Of a stretch of DNA of 64,000 bases, positions 7,419 through 16,297 are shown piece by piece (within the stretch, counting starts at the first letter, position 1; every line of letters begins with the position of its first letter). A program made the position numbers and the translations under genes. The stretch covers positions 21,547 through 85,546 of the forward strand of contig JAUSCI010000075.1 of assembly GCA_030651305.1 (NCBI GenBank), read 5' to 3'. The notes under the pieces were generated by a model. The model saw only the letters and a list, made by a program, of their open reading frames with translations. It did not search any database and had not been told where the DNA came from. Source of the stretch: Sulfuritalea sp. (lineage in GTDB: Bacteria; Pseudomonadota; Gammaproteobacteria; Burkholderiales; Rhodocyclaceae).

Positions 7419-8549
7419 TCAGAAGGGAATGTCATCGTCAAAGTCGCTGAATTTCTGAGGTTCGTACCGTCCAATAGCATCTAGGCGCGACTGAATGTTC
7501 GCCAAAATAATTCGTCTCTTTTCATCACTGGATGACTTCATCAAGGAAATGAAGTTCTTTACACAAGAGACCGCGAAGCCGCTCTTGTGATATCTAAAGC
7601 CGCCATTTAGAAAGCACCGTAAGACAGGGGCGCAGTCGGGTGCTTCATCTTCGAGCATGAAGTTTCGATATGCTGACTCGAGCTTGGCAACAATTTTCTC
7701 GTGGTCATCCGTGTATTTTGTTCCGTTCTCGATTTTTGCTACGTGCTCCGTTAAGCCATTCGCGAAGGCTCTGTAGCTGTTGCGTTCTTGCCCAAAAAAT
7801 TCGATCTCGGATAGTTTGTTTGAAAGCACTTCCCTTTCAACATCGAGAAAGCTGACAAAACGATTCTCTGGGGCGACTTGGCACATCTTTCGAACAACCG
7901 ATCGATATGGGAAGTCTTCGATTGATAGGTCTTGGATAACCTTTTCGAACAACTTTCCGACGAAATACACTTCAGTAGCGAAGTCGTAGTTTTTCTCCGA
8001 GAACTCATTTGGTGGCTGGCACCACCAGTTCAAACTAATGCTTTTGTCAAAATCATCGGCGACCTCGACTCTCTTTCCAAACCCAAGGTCAATGATCTTT
8101 ACTGTTCCGTCATTAGTAACCATCAGATTCATTGGCCTGATGTCACGATGAAGTATGTTCCTCGATTCGAGGTGGCAGAATCCCTTGATTGTTTGATTGA
8201 AAATGTCGGCGAGAGCACTTGGATTGTCATTGACGTATTCGTCCAAGTCGGAACCGTCCACGTATTCCATGAGTATGTACCCGGTCAGCTTCTCAGGATA
8301 CAAATGGTAGTTGAATATCCTTACGACGTTTTGGTGGTACACGTCATGCAGCAGCTTGATCTCTCGTAAGAAGTTATCGAAGAATTCTTGCTTATGCTCT
8401 TCGTAATACGGCGAGTATTTCTTGCAAACAAACAGCTCATCAATTACATCGTCTCGGAGAAGAACAGTTTTTCCGCACGCGCCCTGCCCAAGCTCCTTGA
8501 CGAGGACGTAGTTTCGTTTTCGCACAAACTCAATGACGTTATCACTCAT
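7419..8549 (-). CDS. Ser/Thr protein kinase-like protein carried on a gene cassette
   Basis: A 376-aa cytosolic eukaryotic-like protein kinase. All main motifs are visible: glycine loop GQGACG (residues 21-26), ATP-binding Lys in VCKK (43-44), Glu 63 of helix C, catalytic loop HRDIRPMN (134-141) and metal-binding DLG (154-156, a DFG variant). Residues 1-240 form the kinase; the C-terminal ~130 residues are an unassigned, mostly helical domain ending in an acidic tail (DFDDDIPF). No transmembrane segment is present, unlike PASTA-type housekeeping kinases. Base composition is distinctly AT-richer than the flanking core genes. A role in phage defence or signalling is inference only. Confidence 0.9.
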   Translation of the reverse strand: MSDNVIEFVRKRNYVLVKELGQGACGKTVLLRDDVIDELFVCKKYSPYYEEHKQEFFDNFLREIKLLHDVYHQNVVRIFNYHLYPEKLTGYILMEYVDGSDLDEYVNDNPSALADIFNQTIKGFCHLESRNILHRDIRPMNLMVTNDGTVKIIDLGFGKRVEVADDFDKSISLNWWCQPPNEFSEKNYDFATEVYFVGKLFEKVIQDLSIEDFPYRSVVRKMCQVAPENRFVSFLDVEREVLSNKLSEIEFFGQERNSYRAFANGLTEHVAKIENGTKYTDDHEKIVAKLESAYRNFMLEDEAPDCAPVLRCFLNGGFRYHKSGFAVSCVKNFISLMKSSSDEKRRIILANIQSRLDAIGRYEPQKFSDFDDDIPF

Positions 8550-8573
8550 CGCGGGCTTGGCTCCTCACGTGAC

Positions 8574-8661
8574 GTCGAACGTTCAAGGTGACCGGCGCTG
8601 CGCGGCTTCATCGCGCAGCGTCCAGAGAGCGAAGCGAACGGGGTCGACCGCAGGGTTAGAC
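8574..8661 (-). repeat. attC site (K)
   Basis: R' GTTCGAC (8580-8574) and R'' GTCTAAC (8661-8655). It is nearly identical to site I across the stem and side arms. Confidence 0.92.
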
Positions 8662-8676
8662 ATCGGGGCGGAATTA

Positions 8677-9108
8677 CTATGACCATCTGCGAGCGATATA
8701 GGCGAGCATGAAAAAGAAAGCACCGAGGACCACAACAATTACGAAAGCGGGAGCGCGGCGTTGCGGGTTCAAAAATGTACCAATGTATTCTGCAATGGTG
8801 TCCACGGCTCGCTGTCTAGCAACCCAACCGGCCGCGCATAAGCACGTATAGGTGATGTAGGCGAGGAAGAGCACGACAAAGGTGTGATAGGCAACTGCAA
8901 TCCAAAACGCCAAGGGATTGGAGACTCGACTAACCATCTCGTGGCCGTACTTGTGAATCTCGTGTATCGATCCAATAAGAATCCCATACGCGATCAGCGC
9001 GGCACCTATGGCTGTAAGTGCCATAAGTGGAAGCGCTCCAAGTCGAGCGACCCAAGTACCCGCCGATCCGGTAGTAGGAGAAGGTCGTGTGGAATTGTGA
9101 TCCGGCAT
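8677..9108 (-). CDS. Cassette-borne membrane protein, three predicted helices
   Basis: A 143-aa integral membrane protein. Hydrophobic segments are at about residues 25-47 (LGALPLMALTAIGAALIAYG), 68-92 (FWIAVAYHTFVVLFLAYIT) and 121-138 (FVIVVVLGAFFFMLAYIA), with a basic C-terminus (RRWS). No family is recognised. Its R'' (GTCTAAC) and leading R' (GTTAGAC at 9126-9120) are exact complements. Confidence 0.7.
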   Translation of the reverse strand: MPDHNSTRPSPTTGSAGTWVARLGALPLMALTAIGAALIAYGILIGSIHEIHKYGHEMVSRVSNPLAFWIAVAYHTFVVLFLAYITYTCLCAAGWVARQRAVDTIAEYIGTFLNPQRRAPAFVIVVVLGAFFFMLAYIARRWS

Positions 9109-9119
9109 ATGGTGTCGAT

Positions 9120-9206
9120 GTCTAACGTGAAGATGACCGGCGCTGCGCGGCTTTATCGCGCAGCGTCCAGTGACCGAAGGGAACGGGGTCGATCGCAGGG
9201 TTAGGA
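9120..9206 (-). repeat. attC site (L)
   Basis: R' GTTAGAC (9126-9120) and R'' TCCTAAC (9206-9200). It closes the first cassette of the array; its R'' is the complement of the solitary core at 9717-9723. Confidence 0.92.
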
Positions 9207-9216
9207 TGCATTCTTT

Positions 9217-9717
9217 TCAATACCCACTGTCTCTGGCGTTCATAGTGGGGTTGGGAAGTTCCTCAACACCATCATCTGGGCAAGAGCCATATTCGGGCGC
9301 CGCCTTACCGACATGCACTGAATAGAACACTCTGAACTTCTTACCTTGGGCTTCGACCGTGAAAGTCATTTGGTCAATACCTAGATAGCCTTCGTTAGGG
9401 TGATATATGTAACTGCTGTTGGGATATCGAGAATCCGGGACAAGCTCCCCATGTTTCGGTCCAAAGATGAGTGTTGTTTTCCACGACTCGACATCAAACT
9501 GCTGTTGTCCGAACTTCGTCATGAAGTAGCTCATCGGTGCCGTCGATGCGCTCACTCCGTTGGCGAGAGAAAAATCAGGGTGACCTACGGGCACCATATT
9601 GTTACAAACTCTAAAAATCCCGTCGTAGTGTTCCTCTGAAGAGGCCGGCGCACCCATGGCATTGCTCTGGAAGGCGCAAAAACAGAGCGCAGCAAATATG
9701 TGAGAAGCGTACTGCAT
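9217..9717 (-). CDS. Secreted protein with Ig/cadherin-like repeat, first cassette
   Basis: A 166-aa exported protein with an N-terminal signal (HIFAALCFCAFQSNAMGA). Residues about 85-140 resemble bacterial Ig/cadherin-type repeats: FGPKHGELVPDSRYP, then YIYHPNEGYLGIDQMTFTVE, which matches the common NxGYxGxDxFxxxV pattern. Two cysteines (VCNNM and SCPDD) may form a disulfide. Such domains usually mediate adhesion or stabilise secreted proteins. As the cassette nearest the presumed attI it would be the most recent arrival and most exposed to a cassette promoter. Confidence 0.72.
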   Translation of the reverse strand: MQYASHIFAALCFCAFQSNAMGAPASSEEHYDGIFRVCNNMVPVGHPDFSLANGVSASTAPMSYFMTKFGQQQFDVESWKTTLIFGPKHGELVPDSRYPNSSYIYHPNEGYLGIDQMTFTVEAQGKKFRVFYSVHVGKAAPEYGSCPDDGVEELPNPTMNARDSGY

Positions 9718-9819
9718 CCTAACGTGATGTAGACGTCGCTACAAAACTGCCATATCTGGCAATTACTGGCCAGATATCGATATTTGTTTCCAAATATGGA
9801 TGGGGCATTCTGTCCATAT
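9717..9819 (-). promoter_or_regulatory. Presumed attI side of the array: solitary core site plus two perfect inverted repeats
   Basis: A single GTTAGGA core (minus strand, 9723-9717) opens the first cassette without a preceding attC stem, as an attI-cassette junction would. Beyond it lie an inverted repeat with 9-bp arms ATATCTGGC (9752-9760) and GCCAGATAT (9769-9777), and another with 7-bp arms ATATGGA (9794-9800) and TCCATAT (9813-9819). The tract is AT-rich. No convincing -35/-10 pair for a cassette promoter could be fixed by eye. That this is attI is inference from position. Confidence 0.5.
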
Positions 9820-10134
9820 CTAGGCTTTTTCTGAAATGATCCGATGCGTCAGTTTCAGCTTGCGTACCGCCGCCCTGGGTAGCAGCCACAGCTTGCGCTT
9901 GCCATCCCGGATGCCTCCGGCGTCCTTGACCTGGTTTCGCATTTCGACTTCCTGGTAGGCGACGCGCACAGCCACCGGTGGCGGCAGCGGCCGCTCGTCC
10001 ACGATCAGTTCGACGGTGGTGAGGCGCCGGCCTCGCGCGGTGTCCTCGCGGTAGCGCACGCATACCAGGGACGACCCATAGCGCGTCGCCAGGCGCTTGG
10101 CGCCGGCGGCGGCCGGCGACAGTTTCTTGAGCAC
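9820..10134 (-). CDS. Hypothetical protein at the platform edge of the integron
   Basis: A 104-aa basic soluble protein occupying the place where an integrase gene would normally lie but reading towards the array. It begins MLKKLSPAAAGAKRLATRYG from a GTG; the body has VRYREDTARGRRLTTVELIV and a C-terminal block with EVEMRNQVKDAGG and KLWLLPRAAVRKL. I recall similar small proteins (ending in a KxxGGxxxxxxxxW-like block) near mobile elements in betaproteobacteria, with no known function. The frame stays open upstream to an ATG at 10245 and beyond, so the start is uncertain. There is no tyrosine-recombinase motif. Confidence 0.6.
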   Translation of the reverse strand: MLKKLSPAAAGAKRLATRYGSSLVCVRYREDTARGRRLTTVELIVDERPLPPPVAVRVAYQEVEMRNQVKDAGGIRDGKRKLWLLPRAAVRKLKLTHRIISEKA

Positions 10135-10390
10135 GACCCCGCCTGATGGCGTGTCAATGCCTGACAACAATGCCGTTTGACGCTGGACGATTGGGCTGAC
10201 GGCCACTGCATTCCTCCCTGCTTTGCGTTCAGCAAAGCTGAACATCTTTATTTTCGCTGAGAATAGTCGCGATTCATGCCGATGGCAAGCCTCGACATTG
10301 GCCGCGGCATTGTCCTGTGCCGTCCGCGGAACATCGGATGTGGCCTGCGACTCAACGAATGCCGGATCGATTACCGGGCATGGATTTGTC

Positions 10391-11401
<1,011 letters not shown>

Positions 11402-12250
11402 CTATTTCTCCGTTTCCACCAGGCCCTTGACGAACCATTTCTGCATCAGGACTACCACCGCCACCGGCGGCAGCATCGCCAGCATGGCCGTGGACATCAC
11501 CAGATGCCACTCGGTCAGGGCGTCACCGCTGGTAATCATGCGTTTGATGCCGATCACGGTGGTATACATGTTTTCATCGGTGGTGATCAGCAAGGGCCAG
11601 AGGTACTGATTCCAGCCGTAGATGAACTGGATCACGAACAGCGCCGCCATGCTGGTCTTGGACAGCGGCAGCAGGATGTCCTTGAAGAAGCGCAGCGGCC
11701 CGGCGCCGTCGATGCGCGCCGCTTCGGCCAGTTCGTCCGGGACGGTGAGGAAGAACTGGCGAAAGAGGAAAGTGGCGGTGGCCGAGGCGATCAGCGGCAA
11801 GGTCAGGCCGACGTAGGTATTGATCATCCCCAGATCGGAGACCACTTTGTAGGTCGGGAAGATGCGCACCTCGACCGGCAGCATCAGGGTGACGAAGATC
11901 ATCCAGAAGCAGAAGTTGCGCAGCGGAAAGCGGAAGTAGACGATGGCGAACGAGGCGATGATCGAAATGGAGATCTTGCCCACGGCGATGACCACGGCCA
12001 TGATCAGGCTGTTGAGCATCATCGGCCCGACCGGGGCGCCGGCGCCGCTTGCCGCGCCCGCCGTCAGGACCTGGCTGTAGTTCTCCATCATATGCGAGCC
12101 CGGCAGCAGCGTCATCGGCACCTGGATGATTTCTTCGAGGGTGAGCGTCGAGGCGACGAAGGTGACATAGAGCGGAAAGGCGACGACGACGACGCCGAGG
12201 ATCAGCGTGGCATGCGCGATGAATGTCAGCCAGGGCCGGTTCTCGATCAT
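11402..12250 (-). CDS. ugpE: ABC importer permease, UgpE-like
   Basis: A 282-aa inner-membrane permease with six predicted helices and the EAA loop [20 protein letters not shown] that docks on the ATPase. The N-terminus ([20 protein letters not shown]) and the C-terminus ending [10 protein letters not shown] are typical of UgpE. Its ATG at 12250 overlaps the ugpA stop by one base (TGATG), indicating coupling; ugpC begins immediately after its stop. Confidence 0.9.
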   Translation of the reverse strand: MIENRPWLTFIAHATLILGVVVVAFPLYVTFVASTLTLEEIIQVPMTLLPGSHMMENYSQVLTAGAASGAGAPVGPMMLNSLIMAVVIAVGKISISIIASFAIVYFRFPLRNFCFWMIFVTLMLPVEVRIFPTYKVVSDLGMINTYVGLTLPLIASATATFLFRQFFLTVPDELAEAARIDGAGPLRFFKDILLPLSKTSMAALFVIQFIYGWNQYLWPLLITTDENMYTTVIGIKRMITSGDALTEWHLVMSTAMLAMLPPVAVVVLMQKWFVKGLVETEK

Positions 12251-13131
12251 CAGTACTGCACCTTGCGCTCGACGAAGCGGAACTGCACCACCGTCAGCGA
12301 GATCACGATCAGCATGAGAATGGCCGACTGCGCCGACGAACTGCCGATGTCGGCCGCCTTCATGCCGTCGTAGTAGGCCTTGTACACCAGGATCTGGGTC
12401 GCGCCGGCCGGGCCGCCCTGCGTGGTGGCGTCGATTACGCCGAAGGTATCGAAGAAGGCGTAGACGATATTGATGACCATCAGGAAAAAAGTGGTGGGTG
12501 AAAGCAGCGGAAAGACGATGGTCCAGAAGCGTCGTCCCGGCCCCGCGCCATCGATGGCGGCGGCCTCGATCAGCGAGCGGGGGATCGATTGCAGACCGGC
12601 CAGGAAGAAAAGGAAGTTGTAGCTGATCTGCTTCCAGACCGAGGCGATCACCACCAGCAGCATCGCCTGATCGCCTTGCAGGACCCAGTTCCAGTCGATG
12701 CCGTTCTTCTTCAGGACGTAGGTGATGATGCCGATCGAGGGGGCGAAGAGAAAGGCCCACAACACACCGGCCACGGCGGGCGCCACGGCATACGGCCAGA
12801 TCAGCAGGGTCTTGTAGGCCAGCGCGCCTTTCACCACCCGGTCGGCCATGACCGCCAGCAGCAGTGCGATAAGGATGCCCGCCACGGCGACCAGTACGCT
12901 GAACAGCGCCGTGGTCTTGAAGGAATCCAGATAGTGCGAGTCGGCGAACAGCGCTGCAAAGTTGGCCAGCCCGACGAACTGCGTTTTCAGCCCGAAGGCA
13001 TCCTGCAACTGGAACGACAGCCACACCGCCTGGCCGGCCGGCCAGAAGAAGAAGATCAGCGTGACAGCGATCTGCGGCGCGAGCAGCGCGTAGGGCAGCC
13101 ACGCCGAGCGGAAGAAAACGCGTTTTTCCAT
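12250..13131 (-). CDS. ugpA: ABC importer permease, UgpA-like
   Basis: A 293-aa permease partner of UgpE with a MalF/UgpA profile: the first helix in [20 protein letters not shown], then the EAA loop [20 protein letters not shown] near residue 190. [20 protein letters not shown] in the last third is very typical of UgpA. It lies 46 bases downstream of ugpB. Confidence 0.9.
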   Translation of the reverse strand: MEKRVFFRSAWLPYALLAPQIAVTLIFFFWPAGQAVWLSFQLQDAFGLKTQFVGLANFAALFADSHYLDSFKTTALFSVLVAVAGILIALLLAVMADRVVKGALAYKTLLIWPYAVAPAVAGVLWAFLFAPSIGIITYVLKKNGIDWNWVLQGDQAMLLVVIASVWKQISYNFLFFLAGLQSIPRSLIEAAAIDGAGPGRRFWTIVFPLLSPTTFFLMVINIVYAFFDTFGVIDATTQGGPAGATQILVYKAYYDGMKAADIGSSSAQSAILMLIVISLTVVQFRFVERKVQY

Positions 13132-13177
13132 TCCGCCCGCTGTTGCGTGCCTGGCTGGAGTTGCGCTCCGGCCCGGC

Positions 13178-14491
13178 CTACTTGTTGGCCGCCTCGAATT
13201 TGCGCAGGATCTCGTTGCCGCGCCGCACGGCCTCGTCCATCGCCGTCTTGGCGTCCTTCTTGCCCTGCAGCACGGTCTCGATCTCTTCTTCGATCACCTC
13301 GCGGCCCTGCACGAAGTTGCCGAAGCGCAGCCCCTTCGAGTTCGCCGTCGGCGCCTTGTTGTTCAACTGGCGGATGGCGACGTCGACGCCCGGATTCTTC
13401 TCGTAGTAGCCGGATTTCTGCGTCATTTCGAAGGCGGCCAGGGTGATCGGCACGTAACCCGTGGCGGTGTGCCAGTCCATCTGCACTTCGGGACGCGACA
13501 GGTAGGAGAAGAACTTGGCGATGCCCTTGTACTCGTCGGCCTTCTTGCCGGACATCACCCATAGCGTGGCGCCGCCGATGATGGAGTTTTGCGGCGCGCC
13601 CTTGATGTCGTCGTGGTAGGGCAGGAAGTGGGCGGAAAAGTCGAATTTCGCGCCCTTGCGGATCTTGCCCATGGCCGAGGAACTGGAGGTGAGCATGGCG
13701 CATTCGCCGCTGATGAAGCGGTCCTCGCCCTCCTGCTTGCGCCCGGCGTAGGTGAACCAGCCCTTCTTCGCATAGTCGCCGAGCATGGCGATGTGCTTGA
13801 CGTGCGCCGGCGAATTGACCTGGAACACGGTGTCGATGCCGGCCATGCCATTTTCCTTGGTGCCGATCGGCAGGTTGTGCCAGGCGCTGAAGTTCTCGAC
13901 GTGCACCCACGACGGCCAGCCGCTGGTATACACGCAGGACTGCCCGCTGGCCTTCAGCTTCTCGGCCGCAGTGGCGAATTCCTTCCAGGTCTTCGGTGCC
14001 TTGGCCGGATCGAGGCCGCCCTTCTTGTAGGCATCCTTGTTGATGTAGAAGATGGCGCTGGAACTGTTGAACGGCATCGACAGCATGTTGCCCTGGCTGT
14101 CGGAGTAGTAGCCGGTCACCGCCGGCAGATAGTTCTTCGGATTGAACGGCTCGCCGGCTTCTTTCATGATCTCGTAGACGGGCTTCACCGCGCCCTTGGC
14201 CGCCATCATGGTGGCGGTGCCGACCTCGAACACCTGCACGATGTGCGGCGCGTTGCCGGCGCGGAAGGCGGCGATTGCCGCTGTCATCGACTCAGGGTAG
14301 CTGCCCTTGAACACCGGGCTCAGCTTGTAGTCCGACTGGCTGGCGTTGAAACCCCTGGCGATCTCATTGATCTTGTCATTGTGCTGGCCGCTCATCGAAT
14401 GCCACCACTGGATCTCGGTGACGGCCTGAGCGGCGGAAGTGCTGAGGATGCCCGCGGCGAATAGCGTGACGGTGAGTGCGTTGAAGCGCAT
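13178..14491 (-). CDS. ugpB: sn-Glycerol-3-phosphate periplasmic binding protein
   Basis: A 437-aa extracellular solute-binding protein (family 1). The signal peptide is [20 protein letters not shown] with cleavage after AQA. The mature protein opens with [20 protein letters not shown] and contains [20 protein letters not shown], both highly typical of UgpB. ATG 14491 has a GAGGAG ribosome site 7 bases upstream; a longer in-frame extension to 14722 lacks support. It is the first gene of the ugpBAEC operon, whose substrate is likely glycerol-3-phosphate or glycerophosphodiesters. Confidence 0.92.
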   Translation of the reverse strand: MRFNALTVTLFAAGILSTSAAQAVTEIQWWHSMSGQHNDKINEIARGFNASQSDYKLSPVFKGSYPESMTAAIAAFRAGNAPHIVQVFEVGTATMMAAKGAVKPVYEIMKEAGEPFNPKNYLPAVTGYYSDSQGNMLSMPFNSSSAIFYINKDAYKKGGLDPAKAPKTWKEFATAAEKLKASGQSCVYTSGWPSWVHVENFSAWHNLPIGTKENGMAGIDTVFQVNSPAHVKHIAMLGDYAKKGWFTYAGRKQEGEDRFISGECAMLTSSSSAMGKIRKGAKFDFSAHFLPYHDDIKGAPQNSIIGGATLWVMSGKKADEYKGIAKFFSYLSRPEVQMDWHTATGYVPITLAAFEMTQKSGYYEKNPGVDVAIRQLNNKAPTANSKGLRFGNFVQGREVIEEEIETVLQGKKDAKTAMDEAVRRGNEILRKFEAANK

Positions 14492-14625
14492 GGTGTTCTC
14501 CTCTAGGTGTTCGGGATTCCGGGTTTCGCTCCGGAAAATGCTATCGCAGTATATCGCGACACCATGCGGTCCATGTTGCCGCTCGCTGGGGGTCGTCGAG
14601 TATCGGGTTGGCCGGCGCGGGCGAT

Positions 14626-15312
14626 CTACTGCCCGAGCATGGCAGGCAGTTGCGACAGGTTGATGATCTCGCCGTCCGGCGCCGCCGGTATCCGCTCGGG
14701 TACTTGCGCGAAGCGGTTGCACCAGATCACGCGAAAGCCGAAGGCCTTGGCCGAGCAGGCGTCCCAGCCGTTGGACGACAGGAAGCAGATGCGCGACGGT
14801 GCGAGCTTGAGGCGCTTCGCTGCCAGGTCATAGACCGACGGGTGCGGCTTGTAGACGCCCACCTCCTCGACCGACAGCACGGCATCGAAGACGCCGTCCA
14901 GTGCCGAGTTGGTGACCACCGCGGCCAGCATGGTCGGCGAGCCGTTGGACAAGATCGCCAGCTTCATTCCTCGCCTCTTCAACTCGCGCAGCATGGCCGG
15001 CACTTCGGGGTAGGTGCCGAGTTGCAGGTAGAGTTTCATCAGGCGTTCACGCAAGCCGGGTCGTTCGATCTTCAGCGTGGCGAGGGCAAAGTCCAACGCG
15101 TCGCCGGTCACCTGCCAGAAGTCGGCGTGCTGCTGCGTCAGGCCGCGCAGCCAGGTGTATTGCAGTTGTTTCAGGCGCCACAGGTCGGAGAGGCGCTGCC
15201 AGTCATCGCCCAGTTCATCCCGGGCGGCGCTGGCCGCGTTGTTGAAGTCGAACAGCGTGCCGTAGGCGTCGAAGACGCAGGCATCGATGTCGTGCAGTTG
15301 AAGGCTGGGCAT
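14626..15312 (-). CDS. (S)-2-haloacid dehalogenase-type HAD hydrolase
   Basis: A 228-aa HAD-superfamily enzyme of the L-2-haloacid dehalogenase group, which removes halide from short 2-haloacids with inversion. The nucleophile motif is FDAYGTLFD (Asp 15); motif II is LSNGSPTML; KPHPSVYD carries motif III lysine; motif IV is SSNGWDACSAKAFGF, where SxNxWD is diagnostic for haloacid dehalogenases. Start ATG 15312. It is followed at some distance by ugpB and preceded by the phosphoesterase gene; a shared operon is uncertain. Confidence 0.87.
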   Translation of the reverse strand: MPSLQLHDIDACVFDAYGTLFDFNNAASAARDELGDDWQRLSDLWRLKQLQYTWLRGLTQQHADFWQVTGDALDFALATLKIERPGLRERLMKLYLQLGTYPEVPAMLRELKRRGMKLAILSNGSPTMLAAVVTNSALDGVFDAVLSVEEVGVYKPHPSVYDLAAKRLKLAPSRICFLSSNGWDACSAKAFGFRVIWCNRFAQVPERIPAAPDGEIINLSQLPAMLGQ

Positions 15313-15337
15313 GGTTTGTCCTTGCTTGGCGTTGGTC

Positions 15338-16297
15338 TTATCGCAGGGGCGCATCGAGCCGGGCAGGGGCGGCGAAGGCCTGCTGCGGAGTGTAGTCCGG
15401 ACCGTGGGCGATGCGCTCGAAGTAGGACAGCCAGGCCGGCGAGCCGGCCGGCCAGTTGCGCAGAAAGCTTTCCTGCCACGCCGCTGGGTCGTAGTGGATG
15501 GGCAGCGCATCGATATGCACATCCCTGAGGGTGTGGCCGAAGAGCGCGCGTTGGGGCGAAGCCTGGAGCCCGATTCGGGTCAGGATGCCGAAGCGGGTGC
15601 CGGCGAAATTGGGCATGCCGGCGGCGCCGTTGTTGGCGATCAGCTTTTCGCCGTGATGGTCGAAGCGCCGCATTGCGGGCAGGCAGGTGTGGGTGCTGGC
15701 GAAGACGTCGACCCTGGCGCCGGCAAATGCCGCGGCCTGCCATTCATGCTCTGCGGGATCATCGAGGCGGGCGGCATCGAAACGCCAGCCGGCAAGCGAA
15801 TCGGCGTCGCCGTGCACCACCCCGATGCCCAGCTCGCCCACCCGCCACCGTGCCACCAGCGCCGACTCTTGCAGGCCGGCGAGCAGATCGGGGTGCCGCG
15901 CGGCGGTCCGTTTGAGCGTGGCGTGAATCCGGTTCGAGCGCTCGACGGTGCCGTCATCGACCGACTCCGGATAGGCGCAACCGCAACCCGCCTCATCCGA
16001 ATCCGCGCCCAACTCGGCCTCGACGTTGCCGAGAATGGCAGTGTGCCGCAGCACGCGTTCATTGATCGCGCGAAAGCCGGCATCATCCACATTGAACCAG
16101 TTGAAGTCGCCGTTGAAGCACAGCTCGACGGGCCCCGGCTCGGCCGCGGCCATGGCCTCGATGGCATCCAGCGCGGGCAGGTTGCCGTACAGCCCGCCGA
16201 TCACATACAAAGTCTGCGCCGGGCGTTCCGGCGCATTGGCAATTGCCGTTGCGCCATGGCGATAGCGCGTCGGACACATGCGGCCGGCTACGCTCAT
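15338..16297 (-). CDS. Metallophosphoesterase-like protein in the arsS operon
   Basis: A 319-aa protein resembling calcineurin-like phosphoesterases. The N-terminal block YVIGGLYGNLPALDAI fits motif I with the first metal Asp replaced by GG, FNGDFNWFN replaces the usual GD motif, and AILGNVEAE fits the GN(H/V)E motif. Later GVVHGDADS and ASTHTCLPA are plausible His motifs. It starts at ATG 16297, overlapping the symporter stop by ATGA. Its place in an arsS operon suggests action on a phosphorylated or arsenic-containing metabolite, but this is inference. Confidence 0.7.
   Translation of the reverse strand: MSVAGRMCPTRYRHGATAIANAPERPAQTLYVIGGLYGNLPALDAIEAMAAAEPGPVELCFNGDFNWFNVDDAGFRAINERVLRHTAILGNVEAELGADSDEAGCGCAYPESVDDGTVERSNRIHATLKRTAARHPDLLAGLQESALVARWRVGELGIGVVHGDADSLAGWRFDAARLDDPAEHEWQAAAFAGARVDVFASTHTCLPAMRRFDHHGEKLIANNGAAGMPNFAGTRFGILTRIGLQASPQRALFGHTLRDVHIDALPIHYDPAAWQESFLRNWPAGSPAWLSYFERIAHGPDYTPQQAFAAPARLDAPLR

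Larger units (their letters stand above)
124..9723 (-). mobile_element. Integron gene-cassette array (attC cluster) without an integrase in the window
   Basis: Eleven well-formed attC sites and one decayed one punctuate this stretch. All share a conserved stem (GCTGCGCG ... CGCGCAGCG) and end in 7-bp cores of RYYYAAC and GTTRRRY type. Every intervening gene is on the minus strand and stops a few bases before an attC, the standard gene-then-attC cassette layout. In nine cassettes the R'' core is the exact complement of the first core of the same cassette, as expected if each excised as a circle. The array therefore reads from a platform on the right (9717-9723), where an attI and a divergent intI would be expected. 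No tyrosine recombinase is encoded there, so within this window it is a cluster of attC sites lacking an integrase, or an array cut off from its platform. Confidence 0.93.

Noticed and set aside
1818..9206. Regularly spaced similar repeats that could be mistaken for a CRISPR array
   Set aside because: The repeats are imperfect hairpins 200-1100 bp apart with genes between them and integron core sites, so they are attC sites.
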